A DNA stretch of 17,558 nucleotides from an uncultured Planctomycetaceae bacterium (GCA_903885855.1 CAISKG010000142.1:1-17558); one strand, 5' to 3'. Positions 7,813-15,295 are shown, numbered from the stretch's first letter. Program-made: numbers and translations. The notes: a model not told the origin generated them from the sequence alone.

Positions 7813-9429
7813 TCACCCCGCCCCGGCCCGAGGTGGCGGCGGAGCCCCGGGGGGCGGGCCGCCGCCGGTGGCGTCGAGCTCGCGGTGGCGGAGGATGATC
7901 ACCCCCAGCGACCCGAGCACCAGCAGCACCAGCAGCGTCGCGGGCAGGCCGCCGAGATTGGAGAGGTAGCGGATGCCGTCGACGTTGGCGAAGGTGATCA
8001 TCGCCCAGGCGGTGAGGCCGACGAGCAGCCCCCAGGCGACCTTCGTGCCCAGCCCCCCCTCGGGATTCTCCCGCGACATGCCCTGCGAGCTGATCGACGC
8101 CATGGCGGAGGTGTTGGAGTCGGCGGAGGTGACGAAGCACACGAACGCCGCCGCGAGGTAGAAGGCCACCAGCCACGCGCCGCCGGGGAGCGAACGCAGC
8201 ACCGCGTAGGAGACGTTCTCGTAGCGGTTGGCGGCCACCTCGCCGGCGAGATCCGTCCCTCCCTGCTCGAGCCGTAGCGCCGTGGTGCCGAAGACCGCCA
8301 TCCAGGCGATGCAGAACAGCGACGGCAGGAGGAGATTCACCAGCATGAACTCCCGCACGGTGCGGCCGTGGGCGATGCGCCCCAGGAAGCAGGCCGTGAC
8401 GGGCGTCCAGGCCAGCCACACCGCCCAGTAGAAGACGCTCCACTTCCGCGCCCAGGGATCGCCCCCGCCCAGCCCCATCTCCAGCCCCACGCCGACGAAG
8501 CGCCGGGCGAATTCGCCGAGCGCCACGGCGCCGGAGGAAAGGATCTCGAGCGACGGGCCGAGGAGAAAGACCACCACGCCGAGGAGGAGCAGCCCCTTGG
8601 CGTTGACGTCGGAGAGGATGCGGATCCCCTTCATGAGGCCGGTGCCGCTCGAGACGACGAACGTCGCCACGATCGCGGCGGCCACGCCGGCCCACACCGG
8701 CGCCCCGCCGCGGATTCCGCAGACCTCCTCGAGCCCGCCGGCGATCGTGAGGATCCCGGTGCCCAGCGACGCCGCCATCCCCGCCACCAGCGCGAACAGG
8801 CACAGGCCGTCGACGAGGCCGCCGAGCCGGCCGGCGAGGCGCGGGCCGAGGAGGGGCACGAGCGTGGAGCCGAGGGAGTAGGGGAGGCGCATGTTCGAGT
8901 GCGCGAAGGCGAACACCAGCCCCGCCGCGGCGTAGATCGCGTACGGCACGAAGGTCCAGTGGAGGTAGAGCGCCGCCAGGGCGAAGCGCGCCGCCTCCGG
9001 CGAGCGCGGCTCGAGGCCGAGCGAGCGCGGGGGATCGACGAAGTGGCTCACCGGCTCGGCGGTCGACCAGAAGAGGATCCCCACCGCGATCGTGGTGCAC
9101 AGCGTGATCGCGAACCAATCCCAGAAGGCCAGCAGCGGCGTGGCGTCAACGCCTCCCAGGCGCACCCGAGCGAAGGGCGACACGCAGACCCACAGGCACA
9201 TCCCCAGCGACGCGAAGGCGGCGGCGACGAACAGCCAGCCGCAGTGGTCGAGGAGCCAGTCGTTGGCGAGCCGGAAGCGCGTCCCGAACGCCTCCGGAAG
9301 GGCGAGGTTCAGCCCTGCGGTGACGAGCATCGCCAAAAAGGGGGGCCAGAAGACGCCGTGCCTGAGCGTCACGCGCGCCGTGGCGTCGCCGGACCGGCCG
9401 ACCCCATCGCCGTCGTCGCTGGTCGTCAT
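7813..9429 (-). CDS. BCCT-family (betaine/carnitine/choline-type) transporter
   Basis: A 538-residue polytopic inner-membrane secondary transporter of the BCCT family (BetP, CaiT, BetT relatives). About twelve hydrophobic segments are visible. Family motifs in order are FWSTAEPVSHF at 120-130, LHWTFVPYAIYA (156-167, the LHWGLHAWAIYA equivalent), KWSVFYWAVWLAWTP (329-343, the aromatic substrate-box segment) followed by GRTVREF (355-361), and CFVTSADSNTSAM (431-443). The C-terminus is short and proline-rich, without the long sensor tail of BetP. The usual MGIG-type glycine motif is replaced by TTIAVGI (112-118), so the substrate and ion coupling are uncertain. The ATG at 9429 was chosen because translation becomes transporter-like shortly after it; the frame stays open 54 codons further upstream. 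It is probably the first gene of the minus-strand operon. Confidence 0.93.
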   Translation of the reverse strand: MTTSDDGDGVGRSGDATARVTLRHGVFWPPFLAMLVTAGLNLALPEAFGTRFRLANDWLLDHCGWLFVAAAFASLGMCLWVCVSPFARVRLGGVDATPLLAFWDWFAITLCTTIAVGILFWSTAEPVSHFVDPPRSLGLEPRSPEAARFALAALYLHWTFVPYAIYAAAGLVFAFAHSNMRLPYSLGSTLVPLLGPRLAGRLGGLVDGLCLFALVAGMAASLGTGILTIAGGLEEVCGIRGGAPVWAGVAAAIVATFVVSSGTGLMKGIRILSDVNAKGLLLLGVVVFLLGPSLEILSSGAVALGEFARRFVGVGLEMGLGGGDPWARKWSVFYWAVWLAWTPVTACFLGRIAHGRTVREFMLVNLLLPSLFCIAWMAVFGTTALRLEQGGTDLAGEVAANRYENVSYAVLRSLPGGAWLVAFYLAAAFVCFVTSADSNTSAMASISSQGMSRENPEGGLGTKVAWGLLVGLTAWAMITFANVDGIRYLSNLGGLPATLLVLLVLGSLGVIILRHRELDATGGGPPPGAPPPPRAGAG

Positions 9430-9471
9430 GCCGTCGTCCACGCCGCGTGGCCGCCACGGGCGACCGCCCAC

Positions 9472-9535
9472 ACGCTCCCGCACGCCGTGGAAAGCATGGC
9501 ACGATCCGCTACCATCGGGTAGCCCCCGGGAGCGT
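9472..9535. promoter_or_regulatory. Divergent regulatory region with nested inverted repeats
   Basis: Between the transporter (minus) and the His-rich gene (plus), ACGCTCCCG at 9472-9480 is matched by CGGGAGCGT at 9527-9535, a 9-bp perfect inverted repeat. Inside it GCTACC-ATCG-GGTAGC (9508-9523) is a second palindrome. The inner one overlaps TACCAT (9510-9515), a possible plus-strand -10 box in the same CGCTACMAT context as at mutS. This arrangement would suit an operator or a structured leader. No known regulator site is recognised. Confidence 0.4.
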
Positions 9536-9574
9536 TCCCTCCGCCCGGGCTCCTGCCATCCGAGGAGATCGCCG

Positions 9575-10225
9575 ATGTCGCCCTGCCTCACGCTGCGTCT
9601 CGCGGCGCCGATCCTCGCCCTCTGGGCGGCGGCGGCCTGCGCCGCGCCGTTCGACGTCTACTACCGGCCGTCCGACAAGGCGGCCTGGACCTTCTACGGC
9701 GGTCGCGAGACGCGCGCCGCCGCCGACGCCGCCGCCGCCGACCTGGCCAGGTCGACCGGTTTCGCCACGAAGGTCTTCGCGCTGGGGGAGCCGGTGGGCC
9801 GTGCGGCCGTTGGCCCCGCCGTCCGGGAGTCGGTCACGATCGGCGCGCGCGACTACGTGCGCCGGCCGGGCCTCGGCTACGCCCCTGGGTGGTACCGGCA
9901 TGGCGGCGGGTGGGGCGGCGGCTGGAGCGGCGGCTGGGGCGGGGGATGGGGCGGGGGATGGGGGGGCGGTGGCTGGGGAGGCGGCTACGGCAGCCACTCC
10001 GGCAGTTCGAGCCATCACCACCATTCCTCGCACCACCATTCGCACGAGCACCACTCCTCGTCGCATCACTCGGGAACGCACGCCACGGCGCATCCGTCGC
10101 ACGCGGCCGCACACGCCGGGGGGCGCGGCGGCGCGGCGCATCATTCGTCGTCGCACCATTCCCATTCGCACTCCCACAGTCACTCGCACCACTCGCACTC
10201 CCACCACGGAGGACACCACCGGTGA
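9575..10225 (+). CDS. Exported Trp/Gly-repeat, histidine-rich protein (putative metal binder)
   Basis: A 216-residue exported protein I do not recognise as a named family. Residues 1-23 form a signal peptide (probable cleavage after ACA). Residues 24-70 form a small folded-looking region (PFDVYYRPSDKAAWTFYGG...) with a regular alanine-rich helix. Residues 110-139 are a Gly/Trp repeat (six Trp, mostly GGGW units). The last 77 residues contain 32 histidines mixed with Ser, the kind of composition that binds Zn, Ni or Cu ions. The ATG at 9575 has GAGGAG at 9562-9567. Its stop overlaps the GTG start of the HEAT gene by four bases, so the two are translationally coupled. A metal-buffering or surface-adhesive role is inferred from composition alone; a polyampholyte structural protein is an alternative. 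Confidence 0.82.
   Translation: MSPCLTLRLAAPILALWAAAACAAPFDVYYRPSDKAAWTFYGGRETRAAADAAAADLARSTGFATKVFALGEPVGRAAVGPAVRESVTIGARDYVRRPGLGYAPGWYRHGGGWGGGWSGGWGGGWGGGWGGGGWGGGYGSHSGSSSHHHHSSHHHSHEHHSSSHHSGTHATAHPSHAAAHAGGRGGAAHHSSSHHSHSHSHSHSHHSHSHHGGHHR
9902..9991 (+). repeat. In-gene Gly/Trp coding repeat
   Basis: Tandem G-rich units encode GGGW/SGGW/GGGGW repeats (residues 110-139). A 12-base unit, GGGGCGGGGGAT, occurs twice in direct succession around 9937-9960. Such G tracts are prone to slippage and could vary in length between strains. Confidence 0.8.
9992..10222 (+). repeat. In-gene His/Ser coding repeat
   Basis: Low-complexity CAY/TCN codons encode the histidine-rich tail, including a run of five alternating His-Ser pairs (residues 195-204). 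CAC and CAT are both used, so this is not a simple trinucleotide expansion. This points to selection for histidine content rather than to recent slippage. Confidence 0.75.
10208..10225 (+). promoter_or_regulatory. Ribosome site and GTGA stop-start overlap coupling two genes
   Basis: GGAGG at 10208-10212 lies 9 bases before GTG (10222-10224). The upstream gene ends with TGA at 10223-10225, so start and stop share bases in GTGA. This decides the GTG start of the HEAT gene and predicts translational coupling. Confidence 0.8.
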
Positions 10226-11802
10226 AGATTCCGCTCCGGCTCCCCGTTTCGGTCGCGCTGCTGCTGCTCGCCGGCCCCCTGGCCCCGCTGTGCCCCGCGT
10301 GGCAGGGAGGCGATGCGAAGGTCGCCGAACTCCGCCGGCTCTCCGAGGCCGACGCCTCCACCGCGCTGCCGAAGCTCGTGGCGGCGCTCGCCGAGCCCGA
10401 CGCGCGGGGCCGCCTCGTGGCGGCCCTCGCGATCGCCGCGATCGCCGACCGCGACCCGGCCGACGGCGCGGCGGACGACGACGGCCCCGATTTCGCCCCC
10501 GCGGCCGGCGCCCTCATCCCCCTCCTCGGGGCCGACGACACGGCGCTCGTGCGCGCGGCCGCCACGGCGCTGGGTGCGATCGGACCGGTGGATGACGACG
10601 ACGCCGTCGACGACGCGGTCGACGCCCTCGCGCGGGCGGCGACCCGCGCGGCCGACGCCGAGACGCGCGCCAGCGTGCTGGTGGCGATCGCCGACTACGG
10701 TCCGGCGGCGGAGTCGGCGGTGCCTGCCGTGACCAGGCTTCTCCGCTCGAAGACGGCCCTGGAGCGGGAGGGGGCCGCGGCGGCATTGGCGGCCATCGGG
10801 CCCGAGGCCCGCGCGGCCACGGGCGAACTGGGCCGCCTGCTCGGCGACGAGGCATTGCTGGTGCGCGCGGCGGCCGCGGCGGCGCTGGCCGGGATCGGCC
10901 CCGACGCCCGCGACGCCTCGGCCCTCCTCGCCCGCGCGCTGGCCGACGGCGACGCGATGGTGCGCGGCAGCGCCGTCCGCGCGCTGGCCGCCATCGGCCC
11001 GGATGCCGCCGGCGCCACCGGTGCCCTCGTGCGGGCGCTGGCCGCCGAGAAGGACCGCGACGTCTTGATCGGCATCGTCGACGCCTTGGGTGAGATCGGC
11101 CCGGGGGCGATCCAGGCCGCGCCGGCGCTCGTCGGCATGCTCGGCTCGGACGATGCCGAGACGCGTGAGGCGGCCGTCTCGGCGCTCGGCGAACTCGGTC
11201 CCCAGGCCGGCGCCACCGCCGGCGACGCCGCGGCCGCGCTGCTCGGCGACGCCGATCCGTTCGTGCGCGTGGCGGCCGTGGGGGCCCTCGCGGGCCTCGG
11301 CCGGCAGGCGCCGCGTGCCCGGGCGATCCTCCTCGAGGCGCTCGGCGGCGACGACGAGGATCTGCAGGCCTCGGCGGCGGAGGTGATCGGCGATCGCGGC
11401 AAGGCCGCCGCCGGCTTCTCCGCGGCGCTCGCCAAGGTGGCCGGCGCCGCCGCCGACGCCCACACGCGGGCCGCCGCGATCACCGCGATCGGCGACATCG
11501 GCGCCGCCGACCAGCCCGCCGCCCTGGCCAAGGCCCTCGACGACGACGACGCCGACGTGCGGCACGCCGCCGCCTACGCCATCGCCGATCTCCCGGACGC
11601 CGTGCCCGGACTCGCCAAGGAGATCATCGCGGCCGCCGACGACGACGACGTCCGCGTGCGGATGGAGATCGCGCCGCTCCTGGCGGCCCTCGGCACCCCC
11701 GACGCCACGAAGGCCCTCCGGGATCTCGCCGACGACGACGATGACAACGTCGCCGACGTGGCCAGGGGCCTGCTCCCGGGCAAGGACGCGGCGACGCGCT
11801 GA
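10222..11802 (+). CDS. Exported HEAT/PBS-lyase-like repeat protein with aspartate runs
   Basis: A 526-residue exported alpha-solenoid. Residues 1-27 look like a signal peptide (KIPLRLPVSVALLLLAG, possible cleavage after CPA). The rest is about eleven to thirteen HEAT repeats of 35-40 residues, recognisable by recurring ALAAIGPDA and VRAAAAAAL helices. Such solenoids bind protein partners. Unusual aspartate runs lie in the loops: 124-127 and 130-131, 440-443, 473-476 and 504-508, giving a strongly acidic protein able to bind cations. The start is GTG with GGAGG upstream, overlapping the stop of the His-rich gene. The 3' 229 bases are also coding on the other strand, for the tail of the papain-like protease. 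The function is unknown; a scaffold working with the His-rich partner is an inference from coupling. Confidence 0.88.
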   Translation: MKIPLRLPVSVALLLLAGPLAPLCPAWQGGDAKVAELRRLSEADASTALPKLVAALAEPDARGRLVAALAIAAIADRDPADGAADDDGPDFAPAAGALIPLLGADDTALVRAAATALGAIGPVDDDDAVDDAVDALARAATRAADAETRASVLVAIADYGPAAESAVPAVTRLLRSKTALEREGAAAALAAIGPEARAATGELGRLLGDEALLVRAAAAAALAGIGPDARDASALLARALADGDAMVRGSAVRALAAIGPDAAGATGALVRALAAEKDRDVLIGIVDALGEIGPGAIQAAPALVGMLGSDDAETREAAVSALGELGPQAGATAGDAAAALLGDADPFVRVAAVGALAGLGRQAPRARAILLEALGGDDEDLQASAAEVIGDRGKAAAGFSAALAKVAGAAADAHTRAAAITAIGDIGAADQPAALAKALDDDDADVRHAAAYAIADLPDAVPGLAKEIIAAADDDDVRVRMEIAPLLAALGTPDATKALRDLADDDDDNVADVARGLLPGKDAATR

Positions 11803-13586
11803 CGCCCCCGCCGCCGCTCGAGCAACGAGAGCGCTCCGGCGGCGAGCGCCATCGCGCTGGCCATGCCGGCCGGATCGATCTCGGGCACCGTCGAGAGGTA
11901 GCCCTTGAGGAAGAGGATGCCGCCGTGGGCGTCGGGGCCCGAGCTCGAGGTGAAGTCGAGCGTGTTGAGGTCGATCCAGCTCCCGCCGTCGAGGTAGTAG
12001 GAGAGCCCGGCGGTGACGCTGTCGAGCCAGCCGTTGATCCCCGAGCCGCCGATCGTGACCGGGGCCGCCCCCGTGACCGGAGCCCCCCCCTGCTCGTAGT
12101 CCAGCTGCACCGCGTACGACTGCCCCCCCTCGAGGAACAGCGCCGCGGGGAGCGTGCCGAGGAAGAAGCCGATCGAATCGTTGGCGAAGGTGGACGTCCC
12201 GAGGAGCGTGCCGAAGGACTGCAGGGCCGCATCCCACTCGTAGATCGACACGTCGACGCTCACGCCGCGGATCTGCGTCGCCAGACCGAGCCCGCCGAGC
12301 CACCCGTCGCCGGCCGGGGTGAGGATCGACATCACGCTCGAGGCGCCGATCGGCGCCATGCCGGTGGCGCTGCCGATCCAGCCCGTCTGGTCGTAGGGGG
12401 CTCCCCCGATGACGTCGAAGTCGCTCGACGACTCCATCGGCCCCAGTTCGTTCTGGAGCACCGTCTGCGACCAGCCCGACATCGGCGTGAGCTCGAACGA
12501 GGCCACCCCGCTGCGGCCGATGACGGCGTCGTCGTAGGAGGCCCAGAAGGTGCCGAAGGTCGTCCCGACAGCGTCCCCCATGTCGTCGGTGCCCCAGCTG
12601 TTCTGCACGATCCAGCCGCCGGTCGTCGAGCCGCTGGCGGAGGCGATCGGCTGGGTGTCGTCCCAGCCGATGATCGTCACCGAATGGTCGGAGTATCCCG
12701 TCGCGATCTGCGGATTGACGTACTGCACGTTGACCGTCGGGGAGTTGGAGGCGCCCGGGGCGAGCATCGAGAACGCCCGGTAGTCGGCGTTCACGAAGGT
12801 CGTCACCGCGCCCCCGGCGAGGATCGCCTGCTTGACCGCCTGCACCTGCGGGTCGGCGGCGCCCTGGGTGAAGGAGTAGGTCTGGTACTGGGTGCCGCCG
12901 ATCGTGCTCGTGCCGCTGACCGTGGGCAGCCCGAGGTTGTTCGAGAAGCCCTGGTCGAGGATCGACATCTTCGTGACGCGCCACGCCGCGGGCTGGTTCA
13001 CCGGCGGGAGGAGCGACGTGATCGGGTTGGGGGTGAACTCGGAGTCGGGGCGGTTCAGATCCCAGTCGGCGATGCTCGCCGGGAAGCTGTTGGATGGGGT
13101 GACGGAGGCGTTGTTCGACACGGGGCCGCCGCCGAAGGTGGCGACGTGCGTGAGGGGGTTGGGAGCGCTCGGGATCGCCCACTCGCCCGCCCCGCGCGTC
13201 ACGTAGCCGAGCACCGGATACTCGCCGCTGGTGCCCCAGTTGGAGGCGTTGCCGAAGGCGAGGGCGGCGTCGAGCTGGTTCGGATTGCCGTTGGCGGTGG
13301 AGAGGTGCCAGCTCGACACCTCCGGCTGCGGGGCGGTCGATCCGGTGGGCAGGTAGCCGCGCATGAGGAGGTTGGAATCCATCGCCGTCGCCGAGGCGAA
13401 GGTCCAGCAGTCCTCGGCGGTGCCCTGGTTCTGCACGGCCGACACCCAGGCGACGGTGCCCCCGGCGGTGGCGACGCCGCGCAGGTCGTAGGCGACCGGC
13501 AATTGCGCGAGCCCCGGACCGCCGGCGAGCGAGGGCAGGGCCGCCGCGACGCATGCCGCGAGGCGGCGGAAGCGGATCCGATTCAT
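11574..13586 (-). CDS. Secreted papain-like (C1) cysteine protease with PEP-CTERM-like sorting signal
   Basis: A 670-residue exported protein. After a signal peptide (about 1-27) comes a papain-fold domain with oxyanion Gln54 and catalytic Cys60 (QNQG-x4-CWTFAS), spaced six apart as in papain. His301 is in YSDHSVTIIGWDD and Asn329 in WIVQNSWGT. The full catalytic set is therefore present. A beta-rich segment (about 365-560) follows, then VPEIDP (567-572), a hydrophobic helix and LLERRR (588-593). This is a PEP-CTERM-like tripartite signal of the planctomycete kind, which an exosortase-type system would sort to the outer surface. Unusually, translation continues 74 more residues, Ser/Arg-rich and antisense to the HEAT gene. 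The ATG at 13586 has GGAG upstream. Substrates are unknown. If the tail is an annotation artefact, the gene would still have no earlier stop in this sequence. Confidence 0.88.
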   Translation of the reverse strand: MNRIRFRRLAACVAAALPSLAGGPGLAQLPVAYDLRGVATAGGTVAWVSAVQNQGTAEDCWTFASATAMDSNLLMRGYLPTGSTAPQPEVSSWHLSTANGNPNQLDAALAFGNASNWGTSGEYPVLGYVTRGAGEWAIPSAPNPLTHVATFGGGPVSNNASVTPSNSFPASIADWDLNRPDSEFTPNPITSLLPPVNQPAAWRVTKMSILDQGFSNNLGLPTVSGTSTIGGTQYQTYSFTQGAADPQVQAVKQAILAGGAVTTFVNADYRAFSMLAPGASNSPTVNVQYVNPQIATGYSDHSVTIIGWDDTQPIASASGSTTGGWIVQNSWGTDDMGDAVGTTFGTFWASYDDAVIGRSGVASFELTPMSGWSQTVLQNELGPMESSSDFDVIGGAPYDQTGWIGSATGMAPIGASSVMSILTPAGDGWLGGLGLATQIRGVSVDVSIYEWDAALQSFGTLLGTSTFANDSIGFFLGTLPAALFLEGGQSYAVQLDYEQGGAPVTGAAPVTIGGSGINGWLDSVTAGLSYYLDGGSWIDLNTLDFTSSSGPDAHGGILFLKGYLSTVPEIDPAGMASAMALAAGALSLLERRRGRQRVAASLPGSRPLATSATLSSSSSARSRRAFVASGVPRAARSGAISIRTRTSSSSAAAMISLASPGTASGRSAMA

Positions 13587-13632
13587 CGGCAGTTCTCCGG
13601 AGGAGGTGGCGGACGTTGCCGCGGCCGCCGGA

Positions 13633-13656
13633 GCCGGGGGGCGATCGGCCCCCGGC
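13633..13656. other. GC-rich hairpin upstream of the protease gene
   Basis: GCCGGGGG (13633-13640) and CCCCCGGC (13649-13656) form an 8-bp stem with an 8-base loop in the 147-bp gap between the aldehyde dehydrogenase stop and the protease start. There is no T run on either strand. It could be a 5' leader structure of the protease mRNA or a weak terminator of the dehydrogenase mRNA. Confidence 0.35.
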
Positions 13657-13733
13657 GTCCCCCGGTGTGGCCAGGGCCATTGGAACGATCGCCCGCGCGG
13701 GCGCCTGCGGTGTCCCACGCACGACGGTGTCGA

Positions 13734-15233
13734 TCACCCGCGGGAGTGGGGCGCGAGGCTGACGGTGACGGTCTTGGTCTCGAGGTAGGGATCGAGGCCG
13801 CGCTCGCCGAGCTCGCGGCCGAAGCCCGACTGCTTGAATCCGCCGAAGGGGGCGGCGGCGTCGAACACGTCGTAGCAGTTGACCCACACCGTCCCGGCGC
13901 GGAGGCGGCGGGCGACGTCGTGGGCCCGCGCCACGTCGCGCGTCCAGACGGCGGCGGCGAGCCCGTAGTCGGTGGCGTTGGCCCGGCGGATCACCTCGTC
14001 GGCGTCCTTGAATCGCAGGATCGAGAGCACCGGCCCGAAGATCTCCTCCCGGGCGATGGCCATGGTGTCGGCGACGTTCGTGAACACCGTCGGCTCGATG
14101 AAGAAGCCCTTCGAGCCGTGGCGTTTGCCGCCGGCGGCGCAGGTCGCCCCCTCGCGCTTCCCCGACTCGATGTAGCCCATGATTTTGTCGAATTGCGCGC
14201 GGTCGACCTGCGGGCCCTGCTCGGTGTCGGGGTGGAAGGGATCCCCCACGCGACGCTTCCGCGACAGCTCCACGACCCGCTCCACGAAGGCGTCGTGGAT
14301 CGAGTCCTCGACGAAGAGCCGCGAGCCCGCGCAGCAGCACTGCCCCTGGTTGAGGTGGATGCCCAGGTGCGCTCCGGCCACGGCGGCGTCGAGGTCGGCG
14401 TCGGCGAAGACGATGTTGGGGCTCTTGCCGCCGAGCTCGAAGGTGAGCCGTTTGAGGGTGTCGGAGGCCTGGCCCATGATGATCCGCGCCGTCTCGCCGG
14501 AGCCGGTGAAGGCCACCTTGTCGATGCCGGGGTGGCGCACCACCGCCGCCCCTGCGGTGGGGCCGAAGCCGGGCACCACGTTGATCACGCCGTCGGGGAT
14601 CCCCGCCTTCTGGGCCAGCCGCGCCAGCCGCAGGCACGTGAGCGGCGTCTGCTCGGCGGGCTTCATCACGATCGTGCAGCCGGCCGCCAGCGCCGGCCCC
14701 CACTTCCAGGCCACCATGAGGATGGGGAAGTTCCACGGGATCACCTGCCCGGCCACCCCCACCGGCTCGCGGCGCGTGTAGCAGAAGTAGTCGCCGTTGA
14801 CGGGGATCGTCGCGCCCTGGATCTTGTCGGCCCAGCCGGCGTAGTAGCGCAGGCACTCCAGCGCCAGCGGGATGTCGATGTTCCGCGCGTCGGCGTAGGG
14901 CTTGCCGTTGTCGAGGCTCTCGAGCGCCGCCAGCTCGTCGATCTCCGCCTCGATCAGATCGCAGAGGCGGAGCATGAGCCGGCCGCGCTGCCGCGCGTTC
15001 ATCCGCGGCCAGGGCCCCTCGTCGAAGGCCCTCCGCGCCGCACGGACCGCGGCGTCCACGTCGGCGGCGTCCCCCTCGGCGACGTCGGCGATCGCCTCCT
15101 CGGTGGCGGGATCGACCGTCGTGAAGGTCTTCCCGCTCCGCGCCGGTGTCCACTGGCCGTCGATGAAGAGCTGGGTCTGGGAAATCCGCGGCTTCGGCGG
15201 GCGTGGCGCCTGGGGGGGAACGGCGGTGGCCAT
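13734..15233 (-). CDS. NAD(P)-dependent aldehyde dehydrogenase (ALDH2-like)
   Basis: A 499-residue cytosolic enzyme that oxidises an aldehyde to its carboxylic acid using NAD(P)+, full length for the family. The motifs match mammalian ALDH1/2 closely: Asn168 in VIPWNFP, Lys191 in MKPAEQTP, the GxGxxxG-like FTGSGETA (242-249), Glu266 in ELGGKSPN, and catalytic Cys300 in GQCCCAGSR, 34 residues after the Glu as in ALDH2. The C-terminal PFGGFKQSGFGRELG oligomerisation segment is intact. The ATG at 15233 has GGGAGAA about 5-12 bases upstream. It is divergent from the thioredoxin-like gene and upstream of the protease gene on the same strand, but the 147-bp gap argues against tight coupling. The aldehyde substrate (betaine aldehyde, acetaldehyde or another) cannot be decided. 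Confidence 0.96.
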   Translation of the reverse strand: MATAVPPQAPRPPKPRISQTQLFIDGQWTPARSGKTFTTVDPATEEAIADVAEGDAADVDAAVRAARRAFDEGPWPRMNARQRGRLMLRLCDLIEAEIDELAALESLDNGKPYADARNIDIPLALECLRYYAGWADKIQGATIPVNGDYFCYTRREPVGVAGQVIPWNFPILMVAWKWGPALAAGCTIVMKPAEQTPLTCLRLARLAQKAGIPDGVINVVPGFGPTAGAAVVRHPGIDKVAFTGSGETARIIMGQASDTLKRLTFELGGKSPNIVFADADLDAAVAGAHLGIHLNQGQCCCAGSRLFVEDSIHDAFVERVVELSRKRRVGDPFHPDTEQGPQVDRAQFDKIMGYIESGKREGATCAAGGKRHGSKGFFIEPTVFTNVADTMAIAREEIFGPVLSILRFKDADEVIRRANATDYGLAAAVWTRDVARAHDVARRLRAGTVWVNCYDVFDAAAPFGGFKQSGFGRELGERGLDPYLETKTVTVSLAPHSRG

Positions 15234-15254
15234 CGGTTTTCTCCCGGGGAAAAG

Positions 15255-15282
15255 TTGCCGCTGGGAGGCTACCTGCTATAGG
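15255..15282 (+). promoter_or_regulatory. Promoter of the thioredoxin-like gene
   Basis: TTGCCG (15255-15260), a 16-base spacer and TATAGG (15277-15282), preceded by TG to make an extended -10 (TGCTATAGG). It is about 112 bases upstream of the ATG at 15394. Apart from the box at 993-1022 it is the best paired promoter match in the window. Confidence 0.5.
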
Positions 15283-15295
15283 ATTTCCGCGGCAA
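15255..15295. promoter_or_regulatory. Inverted repeat bracketing the divergent promoter
   Basis: TTGCCGC (15255-15261) and GCGGCAA (15289-15295) form a 7-bp inverted repeat separated by 27 bases, with the self-complementary CTATAG (15276-15281) near the centre. It lies between the divergent aldehyde dehydrogenase and thioredoxin-like genes and could be a shared operator. Confidence 0.35.

Noticed and set aside
9430..9591. 54-codon N-terminal extension of the BCCT transporter
   Set aside because: The extra residues look like translated intergenic DNA and overlap the start of the His-rich gene. The ATG at 9429 gives a normal family N-terminus.
10015..10215. Possible CRISPR-like or satellite repeat in the His-rich region
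   Set aside because: The repetition is in phase with the reading frame, lacks unique spacers and is explained by His/Ser codons.
11925..15281. Plus-strand open frame of 1118 codons opposite the protease and aldehyde dehydrogenase
   Set aside because: It is antisense to two genes with complete catalytic motifs and has no recognisable domain.
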